From Undibacterium sp. 5I1 (GTDB taxonomy: Bacteria; Pseudomonadota; Gammaproteobacteria; Burkholderiales; Burkholderiaceae_D): 64,000 nucleotides of DNA. Below the pieces are notes generated by a model, which saw nothing but the letters and a program-made list of their open reading frames with translations, did not search any database and was not told the origin of the DNA. The stretch lies in the NCBI RefSeq assembly GCF_034314085.1, contig NZ_JAVIWI010000001.1:1-64000 (forward strand). Direction: 5' to 3'. Shown piece by piece: positions 49,558-58,891 of the stretch. How positions within the stretch are numbered: the stretch's first letter is position 1; the number at the start of each line of letters is the position of its first letter. Position numbers and translations under genes: made by a program.

Positions 49558-51738
49558 ATGAAAAAATCACTCGTATTATTTACTGCGCTGACAGCATTGA
49601 GCAGCGCTATCAGCGTTGCTTACGCCAACGAAGGCATGTGGATGCCGCAACAATTGCCAGCCATCGCCAAGCAATTAAAAGCGGCTGGCTTAAAGCTTGA
49701 TCCTGCCAGCTTAACTAAATTGACTGAGTTCCCTATGGGCGCGATCGTTAGCTTGGGTGGTTGCTCCGCATCGTTTGTTTCAGATCAAGGTCTGGTGATT
49801 ACTAATCACCACTGCGCTTACGACAGTATTGCCCGTAACTCCACACCAGAGCGTAACTATCTGGCTAATGGGTTTTTGGCAAAGACAATGGCGGATGAAC
49901 TCCCGGCATCCCCAGGCAGCCGGGTTTTTGTGACCAAGGATGTCAAAGATGTCAGTTCTAAAATTATCAGTCCTGAGGTCGCTAAATTAGTCGGTAAGGC
50001 GCGAGTAGATGCGATAGAAAAGAATGAAAAAGCATTAGTAGCAGAATGCGAAAAAGATGTCGGCCATCGCTGCAATGTTTATCCTTACTATGGTGGCTTA
50101 GAGTATTACCTGATCAAGCAATTAGAAATTAAAGACGTGCGCCTGGTACATGCACCAGCCGAAGGTGTAGGTAAATTTGGTGGTGATACCGATAACTGGA
50201 TGTGGCCACGTCACACCGGTGACTATAGCTTCTTGCGTGCTTATGTCAGCAAAGACGGCAAGTCAGCAGAATTCAGTAAAGATAACGTCCCATACAAGCC
50301 TACGCACTATCTGCGTCTGGCTAAAGAGGGCGTGAAAGAAGGCGACTTCGTCATGGTAACTGGTTATCCGGGACGTACCAATCGCCATCGTTTGCCTTCA
50401 GAAGTTGCTTATACATTCGACTGGAACTATCCAGCCTATGTCAAAGCCTCTGGCGAACAACTGGCTGTGATCGAACGTGAAACCAAAGATAGCCCGGACA
50501 AAAAATTGAAATACGCTGGCATGGTTGCAGGCGTTAACAATTACTATAAAAACCGCCAAGGTATGTTGGATAGCTATGCCGGTAGTGATTTATTAGCCCG
50601 CAAGCAAAAAGAACATGCGGACTTGAAGACATGGATCAATGCTGATGCTGGTCGTAAGCAAATGTATGCAGCAGATATCGACGCGATCGAAAAACTCATC
50701 TCTGAACGTGATGCAGAAAACCGCCGTGACTTCTTGCTAGCCTATTCTTCACCTCGTTTGTTAGCTTCTGCACGTAGCATGTATCGCCTGGCAAATGAGT
50801 CAACCAAGCCAGACGCAGAACGTAAATCTGGTTTCCAGACACGCGATCTGCCACGCTTTAAAGCGGGTGTCGCCGCGGTAGATCGTAGCTATGATGAGAC
50901 CGTTGATAAAGCATTGGTACTGAACTTCATGACTAAGTACGCAGCGCAAGCGAGTAAAGACCGCAATGCGAATTTTGATGCTGCCGTTGGTATTAAAGAT
51001 GGTATGAAAGAAGCCGACATTAAAGCTCTATTAGATGCAATGTATGCGGGTAGCAAACTGGCGATCAAAGAAGAACGTGCGCCTTGGCTGGAACGCAAAC
51101 CAGATGATTTCAAAGCTAGTAATGATAGTTTCATCAAAGCTGCTGTTGCGATGTATGACGAAAGTCTGAAGCGTGAAGCACGTGACGAAGAGATGGCTGG
51201 CAAAATTCAGCAAGCCTATGCAAACTACATGAAGGCAAAAATCGCTTTCATGAATAGCAAAGGTCAAGCGGTTTATCCTGATGCTAACAGCACTTTGCGC
51301 GTTACTTTTGGTAAAGTCGCTGGTCGTCCATATGGTGTTGATGGCACAAGTTGGACCGCCTTTACCAGCCTGCATGGTATCGAGAAAAAAGCGACTGGTA
51401 CTGGCGAGTTTAATGCCCCACAAAACCAATTGGATGCAATCAAATCCAGCAAATATGGTGCCGACAGCAAATACTATGATGCCAAGTTGAAATCAGTGCC
51501 GGTCAATTTTATGGCGACATTGGATATTACAGGCGGTAACTCTGGCTCTGCAGCATTGAACGCTAAAGGTGAATTGGTTGGCTTGGCATTTGACGGCACT
51601 TTAGATTCCATCATCTCTGACTGGGATTTCAACGATGCAAACACACGCGATATCCAAGTAGATTTGCGCTATGTATTGTGGGAAATGAAAAACGTTGATA
51701 AAGCCGATAACCTGCTGAAAGAATTACGCGTAGAGTAA
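49558..51738 (+). CDS. secreted S46 dipeptidyl-peptidase (DPP7/DPP11 type)
   Basis: A 726-aa exported serine exopeptidase removing dipeptides. Signal peptide LFTALTALSSAISVAYA, then NEGMWMPQQLP, the family start. Catalytic His is in ITNHHCAYDSIARNS and catalytic Ser in DITGGNSGSAALNAKGE (about residue 660); FGGDTDNWMWPRHTGDYSF carries the Asp region. Eighteen residues after the Ser stands Gly, where DPP11 has Arg for acidic specificity, so a DPP7-like preference for hydrophobic residues is inferred. The gene is alone, with its own promoter and terminator. Confidence 0.92.
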   Translation: MKKSLVLFTALTALSSAISVAYANEGMWMPQQLPAIAKQLKAAGLKLDPASLTKLTEFPMGAIVSLGGCSASFVSDQGLVITNHHCAYDSIARNSTPERNYLANGFLAKTMADELPASPGSRVFVTKDVKDVSSKIISPEVAKLVGKARVDAIEKNEKALVAECEKDVGHRCNVYPYYGGLEYYLIKQLEIKDVRLVHAPAEGVGKFGGDTDNWMWPRHTGDYSFLRAYVSKDGKSAEFSKDNVPYKPTHYLRLAKEGVKEGDFVMVTGYPGRTNRHRLPSEVAYTFDWNYPAYVKASGEQLAVIERETKDSPDKKLKYAGMVAGVNNYYKNRQGMLDSYAGSDLLARKQKEHADLKTWINADAGRKQMYAADIDAIEKLISERDAENRRDFLLAYSSPRLLASARSMYRLANESTKPDAERKSGFQTRDLPRFKAGVAAVDRSYDETVDKALVLNFMTKYAAQASKDRNANFDAAVGIKDGMKEADIKALLDAMYAGSKLAIKEERAPWLERKPDDFKASNDSFIKAAVAMYDESLKREARDEEMAGKIQQAYANYMKAKIAFMNSKGQAVYPDANSTLRVTFGKVAGRPYGVDGTSWTAFTSLHGIEKKATGTGEFNAPQNQLDAIKSSKYGADSKYYDAKLKSVPVNFMATLDITGGNSGSAALNAKGELVGLAFDGTLDSIISDWDFNDANTRDIQVDLRYVLWEMKNVDKADNLLKELRVE

Positions 51739-51756
51739 TTAGCTAAAGTAATAAAG

Positions 51757-51791
51757 AAAAAAGACGCCGTTCTTTGAACGGCGTCTTTTTT
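51757..51791 (+). terminator. intrinsic terminator after the S46 gene
   Basis: A 16-bp perfect stem (AAAAAAGACGCCGTTC with its complement) around a 3-nt loop, ending in a T-run. It starts 19 nt after the stop codon. Confidence 0.93.
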
Positions 51792-51866
51792 TATTTCTAT
51801 TCAGACTAAAACAGCAACTGGTAGCACGCGTAGTGTCAATGAGTCGCGATATTCAACGACAAAAAC

Positions 51867-52355
51867 TTATGATGGCAATGCGTTCAGCCGTCCGGCTTCT
51901 GCCATTTCTCTTATAACGCGTATCGTATCAATATCCGCTTCCTGATAAGCAGAGCGGCGATATTCGTTGTACATCTCATTCGCGATATCTTCTTCCGCGC
52001 TATGACCATCGTCATATAAAAAACGCACGAATAAAGCATCCGGCGAGGGTTCTTCAATCTTCATTAATAGCGACGACTGAGGAATATCCTTCTGCGCTGC
52101 TACGTCATACAACACCGAATCAAGTTCGACAAAACGAACCTCATCGCTAATCACTAAATCGCCATAACGCAGACTACGTGAGAATCCGTTTGTATTGCGT
52201 GCAGTGATCGTACTCTCATCAAGGTAAGGCACAAATAACTTGGGAGACTCGGCGCGCAACACCAAGCCACGCCACAATTGTTCGCGCGTAATGACATCGT
52301 TCAACGGATTAAGTATGTCGTTGATTTCTACTAAGTGTTCAAATTTCATATGCAA
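51867..52355 (-). CDS. DUF1857/AtaL-like SRPBCC protein
   Basis: A 162-aa cytosolic protein. FEHLVEINDILNPLNDVITR, EQLWRGLVLRAESPKLFVPY and RYGDLVISDEVRFVELDS give the DUF1857 pattern, a ligand-binding START-like fold, and the end contains EEDIANEMYNEYRRSAYQEA. Such proteins bind hydrophobic ligands or help polyketide chemistry; here no pathway neighbours exist. The start could be the first or third codon. It is convergent with the S46 peptidase gene. Confidence 0.85.
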   Translation of the reverse strand: MHMKFEHLVEINDILNPLNDVITREQLWRGLVLRAESPKLFVPYLDESTITARNTNGFSRSLRYGDLVISDEVRFVELDSVLYDVAAQKDIPQSSLLMKIEEPSPDALFVRFLYDDGHSAEEDIANEMYNEYRRSAYQEADIDTIRVIREMAEAGRLNALPS

Positions 52356-52514
52356 ATTCCTTGTGGACAGCGCTTAGTTTACTCTGCTTCTAAACCAATT
52401 GCCACGCAAGCGAGTCGAGCCTACTTTTGGGTTTGACATTGAGTTTCAAATTCAGGCGATTTATGCTGCGATGAAAGGCAGCTTATTTGTCTGGTCAAAT
52501 CTAACTCATGTAAA

Positions 52515-53636
52515 TCACAAAAACTTCATATCAAACGCACGCTCTATGAACCAGATCGCTGCCAGAATCGCGATGACGACCGAGCCACCAATCAAGATCA
52601 GGCGACGATAAAACCAGCTTGTTCTTAATGCAAATGCGATGGGTAAAAATGCGGCAACAATCGCTAACTGACCACCTTCAACGCCCAAATTAAATCCGAC
52701 CAATGCCAGGATCAAGGCACCTTGCGGCAATCCAAGATCAGTCAACACACTGGCAAATCCGAATCCGTGTATCAATCCAAATAAAAACGCCATGACCCAG
52801 CGTCGTTCCCGGAATAGAGGATAAATATTATTTAGTGCCGCGATGACGACCGATGCTGCAATCGTCGATTCTACCCAGCGCGATGGCAAACTAATGACGC
52901 CTAATGTTGCCAGCGTCAGCGTGATGGAATGCGCCAGCGTAAACGCCGTAACGATTTTTAATACCGACCAAAATGCTGGCTTAAAAGCGCTGACGGCCTG
53001 CCATTTTTTATCCTGGCGGAACACCACTGCTGGTAGGAGTAAAGCTAACAAAAATAGAATGTGATCAAAGCCGATCCAGATATGCCAAACACCTTCTCGG
53101 GCATAGTCCAAAAATTGTTTAAAGCGACTGACTTCACTGAGCTTGAATTCCTGAGTTGCTTTATCCGGACTAAATATCGCGGTACTGGATTGCCCTTGAT
53201 AATCGAGCCGCAACAAACCCTTGTGCTGGGGATCAATATCAAAAAACAGATTGTACTTAGCTTGCAGTACGCTGATGGGCGTAGGACATTCTGCTTTAAA
53301 GCGCATCACTGCATAAGCACCATCTGTATGATCATCGACCAAATGTTCTGTTACTTGTATCGGGCAATCCTTGCCTTGCGCTGAGACGTGCAAGCGTGAC
53401 ATGGCATAGGCTGCAATCTCCGTATGTTTGGCACGAACCTCGCCCCAGGTAATTTCGGCATCACCATTGGCGTCCAGGCCAATCGCAAAATCTAAATCGC
53501 GCAGGGCGATATCCCATTGTCCGATGATGGAGCTGTCCTTCACGCTCAGACTAAGATAGCTGTCGCTGGGTTTGTGGGCAGATGCGGTCAGAGCAAAAAA
53601 CAGACCGGCTAACAAGAGAATTAAGCGTTTCATCAA
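52515..53636 (-). CDS. HupE/UreJ-family membrane protein with EF-hand-like loop
   Basis: A 373-aa protein. Signal peptide LILLLAGLFFALTASA, a periplasmic domain beginning HKPSDSYLSLSV, then from about residue 195 a HupE/UreJ_2 membrane domain (VWHIWIGFDHILFLLALLLP, FGLIHGFGFASVLTDLGLP, LVGFNLGVEGGQL) with conserved His and Glu. The periplasmic part has LDANGDAEITWGEV (about residues 53-66), a fair EF-hand calcium loop. HupE relatives move nickel or cobalt, but this long type is uncharacterised. Its ATG overlaps the TPR gene stop by 4 nt, so it is coupled to it. Confidence 0.83.
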   Translation of the reverse strand: MMKRLILLLAGLFFALTASAHKPSDSYLSLSVKDSSIIGQWDIALRDLDFAIGLDANGDAEITWGEVRAKHTEIAAYAMSRLHVSAQGKDCPIQVTEHLVDDHTDGAYAVMRFKAECPTPISVLQAKYNLFFDIDPQHKGLLRLDYQGQSSTAIFSPDKATQEFKLSEVSRFKQFLDYAREGVWHIWIGFDHILFLLALLLPAVVFRQDKKWQAVSAFKPAFWSVLKIVTAFTLAHSITLTLATLGVISLPSRWVESTIAASVVIAALNNIYPLFRERRWVMAFLFGLIHGFGFASVLTDLGLPQGALILALVGFNLGVEGGQLAIVAAFLPIAFALRTSWFYRRLILIGGSVVIAILAAIWFIERAFDMKFL

Positions 53637-54871
53637 TGAGCTACCTGCATTGCTTGTAGTTGTTTTAATTGCTGACCCAGCTTGATTAAATAAGCGTCTT
53701 CTATGTGACTGCTATCGAGCCACTGCAAAACAGCTTGAGCCGCATTGGGGTCTTTGAGTGCTAAGGCGGATTCCAAAAAGATGCGCGCATCACGTGGTTC
53801 TAATTGGACTTTCCAGTTTTCTTGCGCCAGAGCCAGTGCTTTTTTAGGGTTGGCTTTTACCTGCAGTTCGAATCTGGCTTCTTCTTGTTGGTGTACTGTG
53901 TCGCCCCTTAGCTGCGCTGCGACATAGCGTGCTGTTAATATGGATTCACTTTCTTTTGCTTCCGGCATATTCAGAATTCGCTCAGCAAATACCAGGCGCA
54001 GCAATAAGTTATCCGAACGAATTTTGTCTTTTAACAGCGTGACCACTTCGGTAGGGCGTTTCTGGTCTAACAGAAAATCCGCATACGCCGCGAGTAGAAA
54101 TGTGTCTTGAATACCCAGTGCCAATGCTTGTTTGAAATGTGCTTCAGTGCGTTCAATTTTCCCTTGCCTCTGACTTAGTTCGGCAAGTCGTATCAGTACC
54201 CACAATTGTAGATCGGGCGCGACCTTATCTCCGTCGCTTTGTGCGTCTTTTAAAGCATCGTTAAAAGTGGTGTTTAAGGTATCGTAGGCGCTGGCTAATT
54301 TCCCGGTTAAACCATCAACCATGGTTTCGCAGCCGACTACGATCAAATCATTGGTTAGTCCATCCAGCGCGCGGCAATCGGATCTAGCCAAATCATATCG
54401 GGCCTGAACAATTTCAATCACCGCTCTCAGCACACGAGCTTGAGGATTTTTTGGATCGCGTGCGATTGCCTTATTCAGATCCGATGTCGCACCAGAAAAA
54501 TCGTGGCGGAATTGCAACAGCCCCGCGCGTAGCACCTGGACATCGATTGGCGGCTCCGGCATATCCCACCAAGGCTTGAGCGCAGCCTCCGCATAGCCTA
54601 GATAACGCGGATCGCCTTCTTCACCCACCATTCCATAATAGCGACGCGCCAGTTTGACGGCGACCTCAACATTCTTTGGGTTGCGCTGCAACTCAGCACG
54701 CATCTGCGCCAGCTCACGTGCCACAGGATCATTGGGCTTAAATGGTAGTCGCTCCAGCACGGTCGCGTCATTGGGCGGGATGTGCGCTGCTGAAAATGCT
54801 GTTGTTGCAGTGCAAAACAAGAGACTTAAAATGAGTAGCTGACGTGGCGCAAAATGGGTAAAAGAGGGCAT
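53633..54871 (-). CDS. exported TPR-repeat protein
   Basis: A protein of about 412 aa started at 54871 (MPSFTHFAPRQLLILSLLFC, signal peptide); the longer frame upstream is doubtful. It contains repeated helical pairs of TPR type: RNPKNVEVAVKLARRYYGMV, ATSDLNKAIARDPKNPQARV and RTEAHFKQALALGIQDTFLL. TPRs mediate protein contacts. It overlaps the HupE-like gene by 4 nt, suggesting a periplasmic partner for it. Confidence 0.83.
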   Translation of the reverse strand: MPSFTHFAPRQLLILSLLFCTATTAFSAAHIPPNDATVLERLPFKPNDPVARELAQMRAELQRNPKNVEVAVKLARRYYGMVGEEGDPRYLGYAEAALKPWWDMPEPPIDVQVLRAGLLQFRHDFSGATSDLNKAIARDPKNPQARVLRAVIEIVQARYDLARSDCRALDGLTNDLIVVGCETMVDGLTGKLASAYDTLNTTFNDALKDAQSDGDKVAPDLQLWVLIRLAELSQRQGKIERTEAHFKQALALGIQDTFLLAAYADFLLDQKRPTEVVTLLKDKIRSDNLLLRLVFAERILNMPEAKESESILTARYVAAQLRGDTVHQQEEARFELQVKANPKKALALAQENWKVQLEPRDARIFLESALALKDPNAAQAVLQWLDSSHIEDAYLIKLGQQLKQLQAMQVAH

Positions 54872-55201
54872 CGGACGATCCAAAAAATTGGGTGTGACTG
54901 CAAAGTGCCATCGATCGCGCATCATAGCAACAAGACTACAGGCATGCAATTTGACTGAAGCGACTTTGAATATGAACAGAACTTAGGATTGGGTAAATAC
55001 GCTTGATTGTTGATTAAATTAGAGTACGACTTTCGGGTCAAGACCAGTTCGCCAAAAAATAGATAAATCTTTTTTAAAATAAATCGTCAACCACTTATAA
55101 TTAATTTGCGTTAAGGGTACAGGTTCATGTGAATCGTAGATGTAGAAATTAGTAATTTTGATTTTAATTAACAACAACAGTTCTAATTACAGGGGTATAA
55201 A
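54872..55201 (+). other. gap before the Ala/Ser/Lys-rich gene
   Basis: About 330 bp between divergent genes, AT-rich from 55000 on. No gene is seen. The region must hold promoters for both sides. The ribosome site AGGGGT (55191-55196) precedes the next gene. Confidence 0.5.
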
Positions 55202-55426
55202 ATGAAGAAACTCATCGCTGCTTTGGTTACTTGCTTATTCGCCGCATCCGCTTTCGCTGCTTCCCACACGGCTGCTCCTTCAGCATCTGCAATGGCATCT
55301 GCAATGGCATCTGCACCAGCCGCTTCTGCTGACGCTTCTGCGCCAAAAGCGAAAAAAATGAAAAAAATGAAAGCAAAAAAAGCTGATGCGTCCGCATCAG
55401 CAGCTGCACCAGCCGCATCTAAATAA
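55202..55426 (+). CDS. small exported Ala/Ser/Lys-rich protein
   Basis: A 74-aa protein. The signal peptide LIAALVTCLFAASAFA is textbook. The mature 54 residues are nearly all Ala, Ser, Pro and Lys: tandem SAMASAMASA units, a basic KAKKMKKMKAKKAD cluster, then an Ala/Ser tail. It is probably disordered in the periplasm or at the surface. A strong terminator follows, so it is a one-gene unit. Low-complexity proteins of this kind are common in Burkholderiales; the role is unknown. Confidence 0.75.
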   Translation: MKKLIAALVTCLFAASAFAASHTAAPSASAMASAMASAPAASADASAPKAKKMKKMKAKKADASASAAAPAASK

Positions 55427-55779
55427 TTTGTAAGCTGTATTCGGGCAGAGCGGGTTACTCCCTCTGCTGCGGTTGGTAATTGTCTTTTTATGAGCCTCCT
55501 CTTTTTGCGAAGATGAGGCTTTTATTTTGACTTTTGACCTTATAATTTTATTGTTTTTCTTGCATTCTGCTCCTCTGTCATTTCAAGCGTACGCTTGCAA
55601 GGCGCCTGGCAGTCCATGAAGTATTGTTTGATTGCCGTCGGTGCGTGGCTACGTCCATACGGCAGAATGATTGAATACAGCTACAATAGCGCCTGCCCAG
55701 ATATCTGCTGACCATCCTTCAGATATACCAATTCGGCGCTGCTGCTCCGCTTTACATCACCTCAAAGTACATTCAACTC
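55427..55779 (+). other. gap after the Ala/Ser/Lys-rich gene
   Basis: No gene is seen. There are two hairpins: GCAGAG...CTCTGC (55445-55467) and a terminator at 55493-55520. The rep helicase gene follows at 55780. Confidence 0.55.
55493..55520 (+). terminator. intrinsic terminator
   Basis: AGCCTCCTCT pairs with AGATGAGGCT in nine of ten positions around an 8-nt loop and runs into TTTATTTT. It is 67 nt after the small exported gene. Confidence 0.75.
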
Positions 55780-57810
55780 ATGTCCCACGGCCTTAACCAA
55801 CCCCAACGCGATGCAGTCAACTATATGGACGGCCCTTGTCTGGTGCTGGCGGGTGCGGGATCGGGTAAGACACGGGTCATTACGCAAAAAATCGCCAACC
55901 TGATCGAAAAGCATGGCTATGATCCCAAGCACATTGCCGCGCTGACGTTTACGAATAAAGCCGCGCTAGAGATGCAGGAGCGCATTGCTAAGATTTTGCA
56001 GGAGCCTAAAAAAGCTAAGCAACTTACAGTGTCGACTTTTCACTCTCTTGGCGTCAAAATTTTACGGCAAGAGGCGCGGGCCTTAGGTTTGAAGGACCGG
56101 TTTTCGATCATGGATAGTGATGATTGCTTTTCTTTGGTGCAAGACTTAGCAATCACGACAGATAAGCAATTGATACGCCGTATCCAGACCGCAATGTCGC
56201 TCTGGAAAAATGGATTGATCGATCCCGAGCTGGCAATCCAGCAAGCTCAGGATGAGGATGAGGCCACCGCCGCCCGGATTTATCGCAGCTATGTAGCGAC
56301 CTTGTCTGCTTACCAGGCGGTTGATTTTGATGATCTGATCCGCCTGCCTGTTGAGTTATTCCGTACCAACGAACAAGTACGCGATAAATGGCAGCGCCGT
56401 TTGCGCTATCTGCTGGTGGATGAGTATCAGGATACCAATACCTGTCAGTACGAACTGGTTAAATTACTCGTCACCGGTATAGGTAAAAAACCGATGTTCA
56501 CTGCTGTGGGTGACGACGATCAGGCGATTTACGCCTGGCGCGGTGCAACGATAGAAAATTTGAAGACGCTGGGCATCGACTTCCCCGATTTAAAGCTGAT
56601 CAAACTGGAGCAAAATTACCGCTCCAGTACCCGCATTTTGCAGGCAGCGAATTCTGTGATTGGCAATAATCCTAAATTATTTGATAAATCGCTCTGGTCA
56701 GAACACGGCCTCGGTGATCCGGTCAAAGTCTTGGGTATGCAAGATGATGAGCAAGAGGCGGATCAAGTCGCCATCATGATTTCTGCCCATCGCTTTGAGC
56801 GTCGCGCCAAATGGTCGGATTACGCCATTTTGTACCGTGGCAATCATCAGGCGCGCGTGATTGAGAAAGCGCTGCGTAAAGAGCGTATTCCTTACACGAT
56901 CTCTGGCGGGCAAAGCTTTTTTGATAAAGCGGAGATCAAAGATATTATTTCTTATCTGCGTCTGATCGCTAACGAAGACGACGACCCGGCCTTCATCCGT
57001 GCGATCACCACGCCCAAACGCGGTGTCGGTCAGGCTACCTTAGAGGTGTTAGGCGCATTCGCCGGACAATGGCAATGCTCCTTATTTGAAGCCGTATTCA
57101 AAGGTGGGATAGAGGCCAAACTGACGGATCGCCAGCTCACGCCTTTACGTGATTTCTGTACCTTCATCAATCAGGTTGAAGCACATGCGCACCGCGAAAC
57201 CCATGCCGGAACCTTGCTCGACGATTTGATGAAAGAGATCAATTATGAAGGCTATCTTTACGACAGTTTTGATGATCGTGCCGCGCAAGCCAAATGGCAA
57301 AATGTGCTCGATTTCACCAACTGGCTCAAAGAAAAAGGCAGCGGCGGCAAAGAAGGTACCGACGATCATCGCAGCTTGTTGGACTTAACCCAGATGGTCG
57401 CATTGATGACCATGATGGAAGGTAAGGATGAAGATCCCGATGCCGTCAGAATGTCCACCTTACATGCATCCAAGGGGCTGGAGTTTCCCCACGTGTTTTT
57501 GGTTGGAGTGGAAGAGGGCATCTTGCCGCATAAAGGCGACCCTGATGCGCCGGTAGAAACCATCGCCGCCCGTATCGAGGAAGAACGTCGTCTGATGTAC
57601 GTCGGCATCACCCGCGCTCAGCGCAGTCTGCATATCACCTGGTGCAAAAAGCGCAAACGTGCTGGTGCGCCGGTGCATTGCGATGTCTCCCGCTTTATTA
57701 AAGAGATGAAATTAGACGAGGGTGATGCCGTGCCGACCGAGGCAGAAACGATCACGCCGCAAAATCGTCTGGCGAATTTGAAAGCCTTGTTAAGTCGTCC
57801 AAAAGAATAA
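55780..57810 (+). CDS. rep: ATP-dependent DNA helicase Rep
   Basis: A 676-aa SF1A helicase that moves 3' to 5' and clears proteins ahead of replication forks. Motifs are all present: Q motif LNQPQRDAV, I AGAGSGKTRV, Ia LTFTNKAALEM, II LVDEYQDTN, III GDDDQAIYAWRGA, IV LEQNYRSS, V STLHASKGLEFPHVFLVG and VI EERRLMYVGITRAQ. Length and the MDGPCLVLAGAGSGKT opening favour Rep over UvrD or PcrA. It is followed by repeat R2 copy d. Confidence 0.93.
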   Translation: MSHGLNQPQRDAVNYMDGPCLVLAGAGSGKTRVITQKIANLIEKHGYDPKHIAALTFTNKAALEMQERIAKILQEPKKAKQLTVSTFHSLGVKILRQEARALGLKDRFSIMDSDDCFSLVQDLAITTDKQLIRRIQTAMSLWKNGLIDPELAIQQAQDEDEATAARIYRSYVATLSAYQAVDFDDLIRLPVELFRTNEQVRDKWQRRLRYLLVDEYQDTNTCQYELVKLLVTGIGKKPMFTAVGDDDQAIYAWRGATIENLKTLGIDFPDLKLIKLEQNYRSSTRILQAANSVIGNNPKLFDKSLWSEHGLGDPVKVLGMQDDEQEADQVAIMISAHRFERRAKWSDYAILYRGNHQARVIEKALRKERIPYTISGGQSFFDKAEIKDIISYLRLIANEDDDPAFIRAITTPKRGVGQATLEVLGAFAGQWQCSLFEAVFKGGIEAKLTDRQLTPLRDFCTFINQVEAHAHRETHAGTLLDDLMKEINYEGYLYDSFDDRAAQAKWQNVLDFTNWLKEKGSGGKEGTDDHRSLLDLTQMVALMTMMEGKDEDPDAVRMSTLHASKGLEFPHVFLVGVEEGILPHKGDPDAPVETIAARIEEERRLMYVGITRAQRSLHITWCKKRKRAGAPVHCDVSRFIKEMKLDEGDAVPTEAETITPQNRLANLKALLSRPKE

Positions 57811-57838
57811 AATTGAGAGATATTTAAGCCGATTTAAA

Positions 57839-57921
57839 TATACTCCCCATTATTTTTATAGAAATAGCCTTATTGTCCAATGATTATATGGACAACTTAA
57901 ATATACTAATAGGGAGTAATA
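57839..57921 (+). repeat. dispersed repeat R2, copy d
   Basis: An 83-bp element with TATACTCCCC at the left and GGGAGTAATA at the right, and the central palindrome GTCCAATGATTATATGGAC. It is the best copy and serves as the reference. It starts 28 nt after the rep stop. Confidence 0.85.
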
Positions 57922-58007
57922 TAGTTTGAAGATTCGTTTAGCAGGCAAAGAATACCGTGCACACTTGAGGATTGATTTTATTTCCATCTGATGAAAACTA
58001 TTTTGAA

Positions 58008-58853
58008 ATGACGAATCAGACCGACGATAAGCTAGTTTCGGTTGACGGGCAAAGTACAGAGCAGCAAGCAGTACAAGGGGTGATTGAGCAAGCATTCATA
58101 CCAATATCGCCGTCAAACCCGTCAAACTCAGCAAACGGCTTGCATCATTATTGCAAAACCGAGTTACAAGATTTCTGGCGATTTATTAAACGTCCTACCC
58201 GCCGTTTGCAACCATCATTAAATGCCGGAGGACGCTGGCAGAGGCTAGCTTTTTTTCTATTCCTGAGTGTGTTGTTCTACCTGATTTATATGGTCACGAT
58301 AGGTTGGGCAATTGATGCGCTGACGAGTATCACCTCAGATTTAGATTTCTCTAATTTAAAATTATTTGCCTTTGCCGCATTGATCATAGCGCCCATTTTG
58401 GAGGAATTAATTTTCCGTCTTGGGCTTAGAAATGCGACCTACACCTTATTTTTCGGACCTATCTTAGTGACGATTTTTTCGGGCAGTTTTTTCGTCACGC
58501 TGGGATTGACGGCTGTGATCGTTTTAATGGCGTTGGTGTTTGAAATTCAAGAACGCTATCGAACTAGAAATGGAAAATCGGGGCATAATTTTTATCTAGG
58601 ACGCCAGTTTATCCAGGCTTACCCTAAGGTATTTTGGCTATATGCATTTGCTTTTTCGTTCGTACATATTGCCAACCACAGCTTTGACGATGCCTCTGGG
58701 TTTCTGGTAGTTTTTGCTGTTATCCCACAATTGGTATTGGGTATTTTTCTTGGCTACTTACGCTTACGTGATGGCATTACCAGCGCGATGAGCCTGCATT
58801 TTTTGAACAATCTGCTGGCAGCTAGTCTGATTTTTATTTCGCCAGATTCTTAA
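58008..58853 (+). CDS. CPBP-family intramembrane metalloprotease-like protein
   Basis: About 281 aa, started at the ATG at 58008 (an open frame reaches a TTG at 57972). A polar N-terminus is followed by at least six helices. The CPBP (Abi/Rce1) motifs are visible: PILEELIFRLGLRNATY (EExxxR), then FAFSFVHIANH (FxxxH) and SLHFLNNLLAA (HxxxN). Members cleave membrane substrates or bind prenyl groups; some protect against bacteriocins. No bacteriocin gene is nearby. Confidence 0.82.
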   Translation: MTNQTDDKLVSVDGQSTEQQAVQGVIEQAFIPISPSNPSNSANGLHHYCKTELQDFWRFIKRPTRRLQPSLNAGGRWQRLAFFLFLSVLFYLIYMVTIGWAIDALTSITSDLDFSNLKLFAFAALIIAPILEELIFRLGLRNATYTLFFGPILVTIFSGSFFVTLGLTAVIVLMALVFEIQERYRTRNGKSGHNFYLGRQFIQAYPKVFWLYAFAFSFVHIANHSFDDASGFLVVFAVIPQLVLGIFLGYLRLRDGITSAMSLHFLNNLLAASLIFISPDS

Positions 58854-58891
58854 GCGAAAATCTCAATCGACATCAGACTGAATGATCGCGA

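Noticed and set aside
58008..58853. CPBP protein as an abortive-infection (Abi) defence gene
   Set aside because: The Abi label is historical for this fold; no defence genes or mobile signs surround it.
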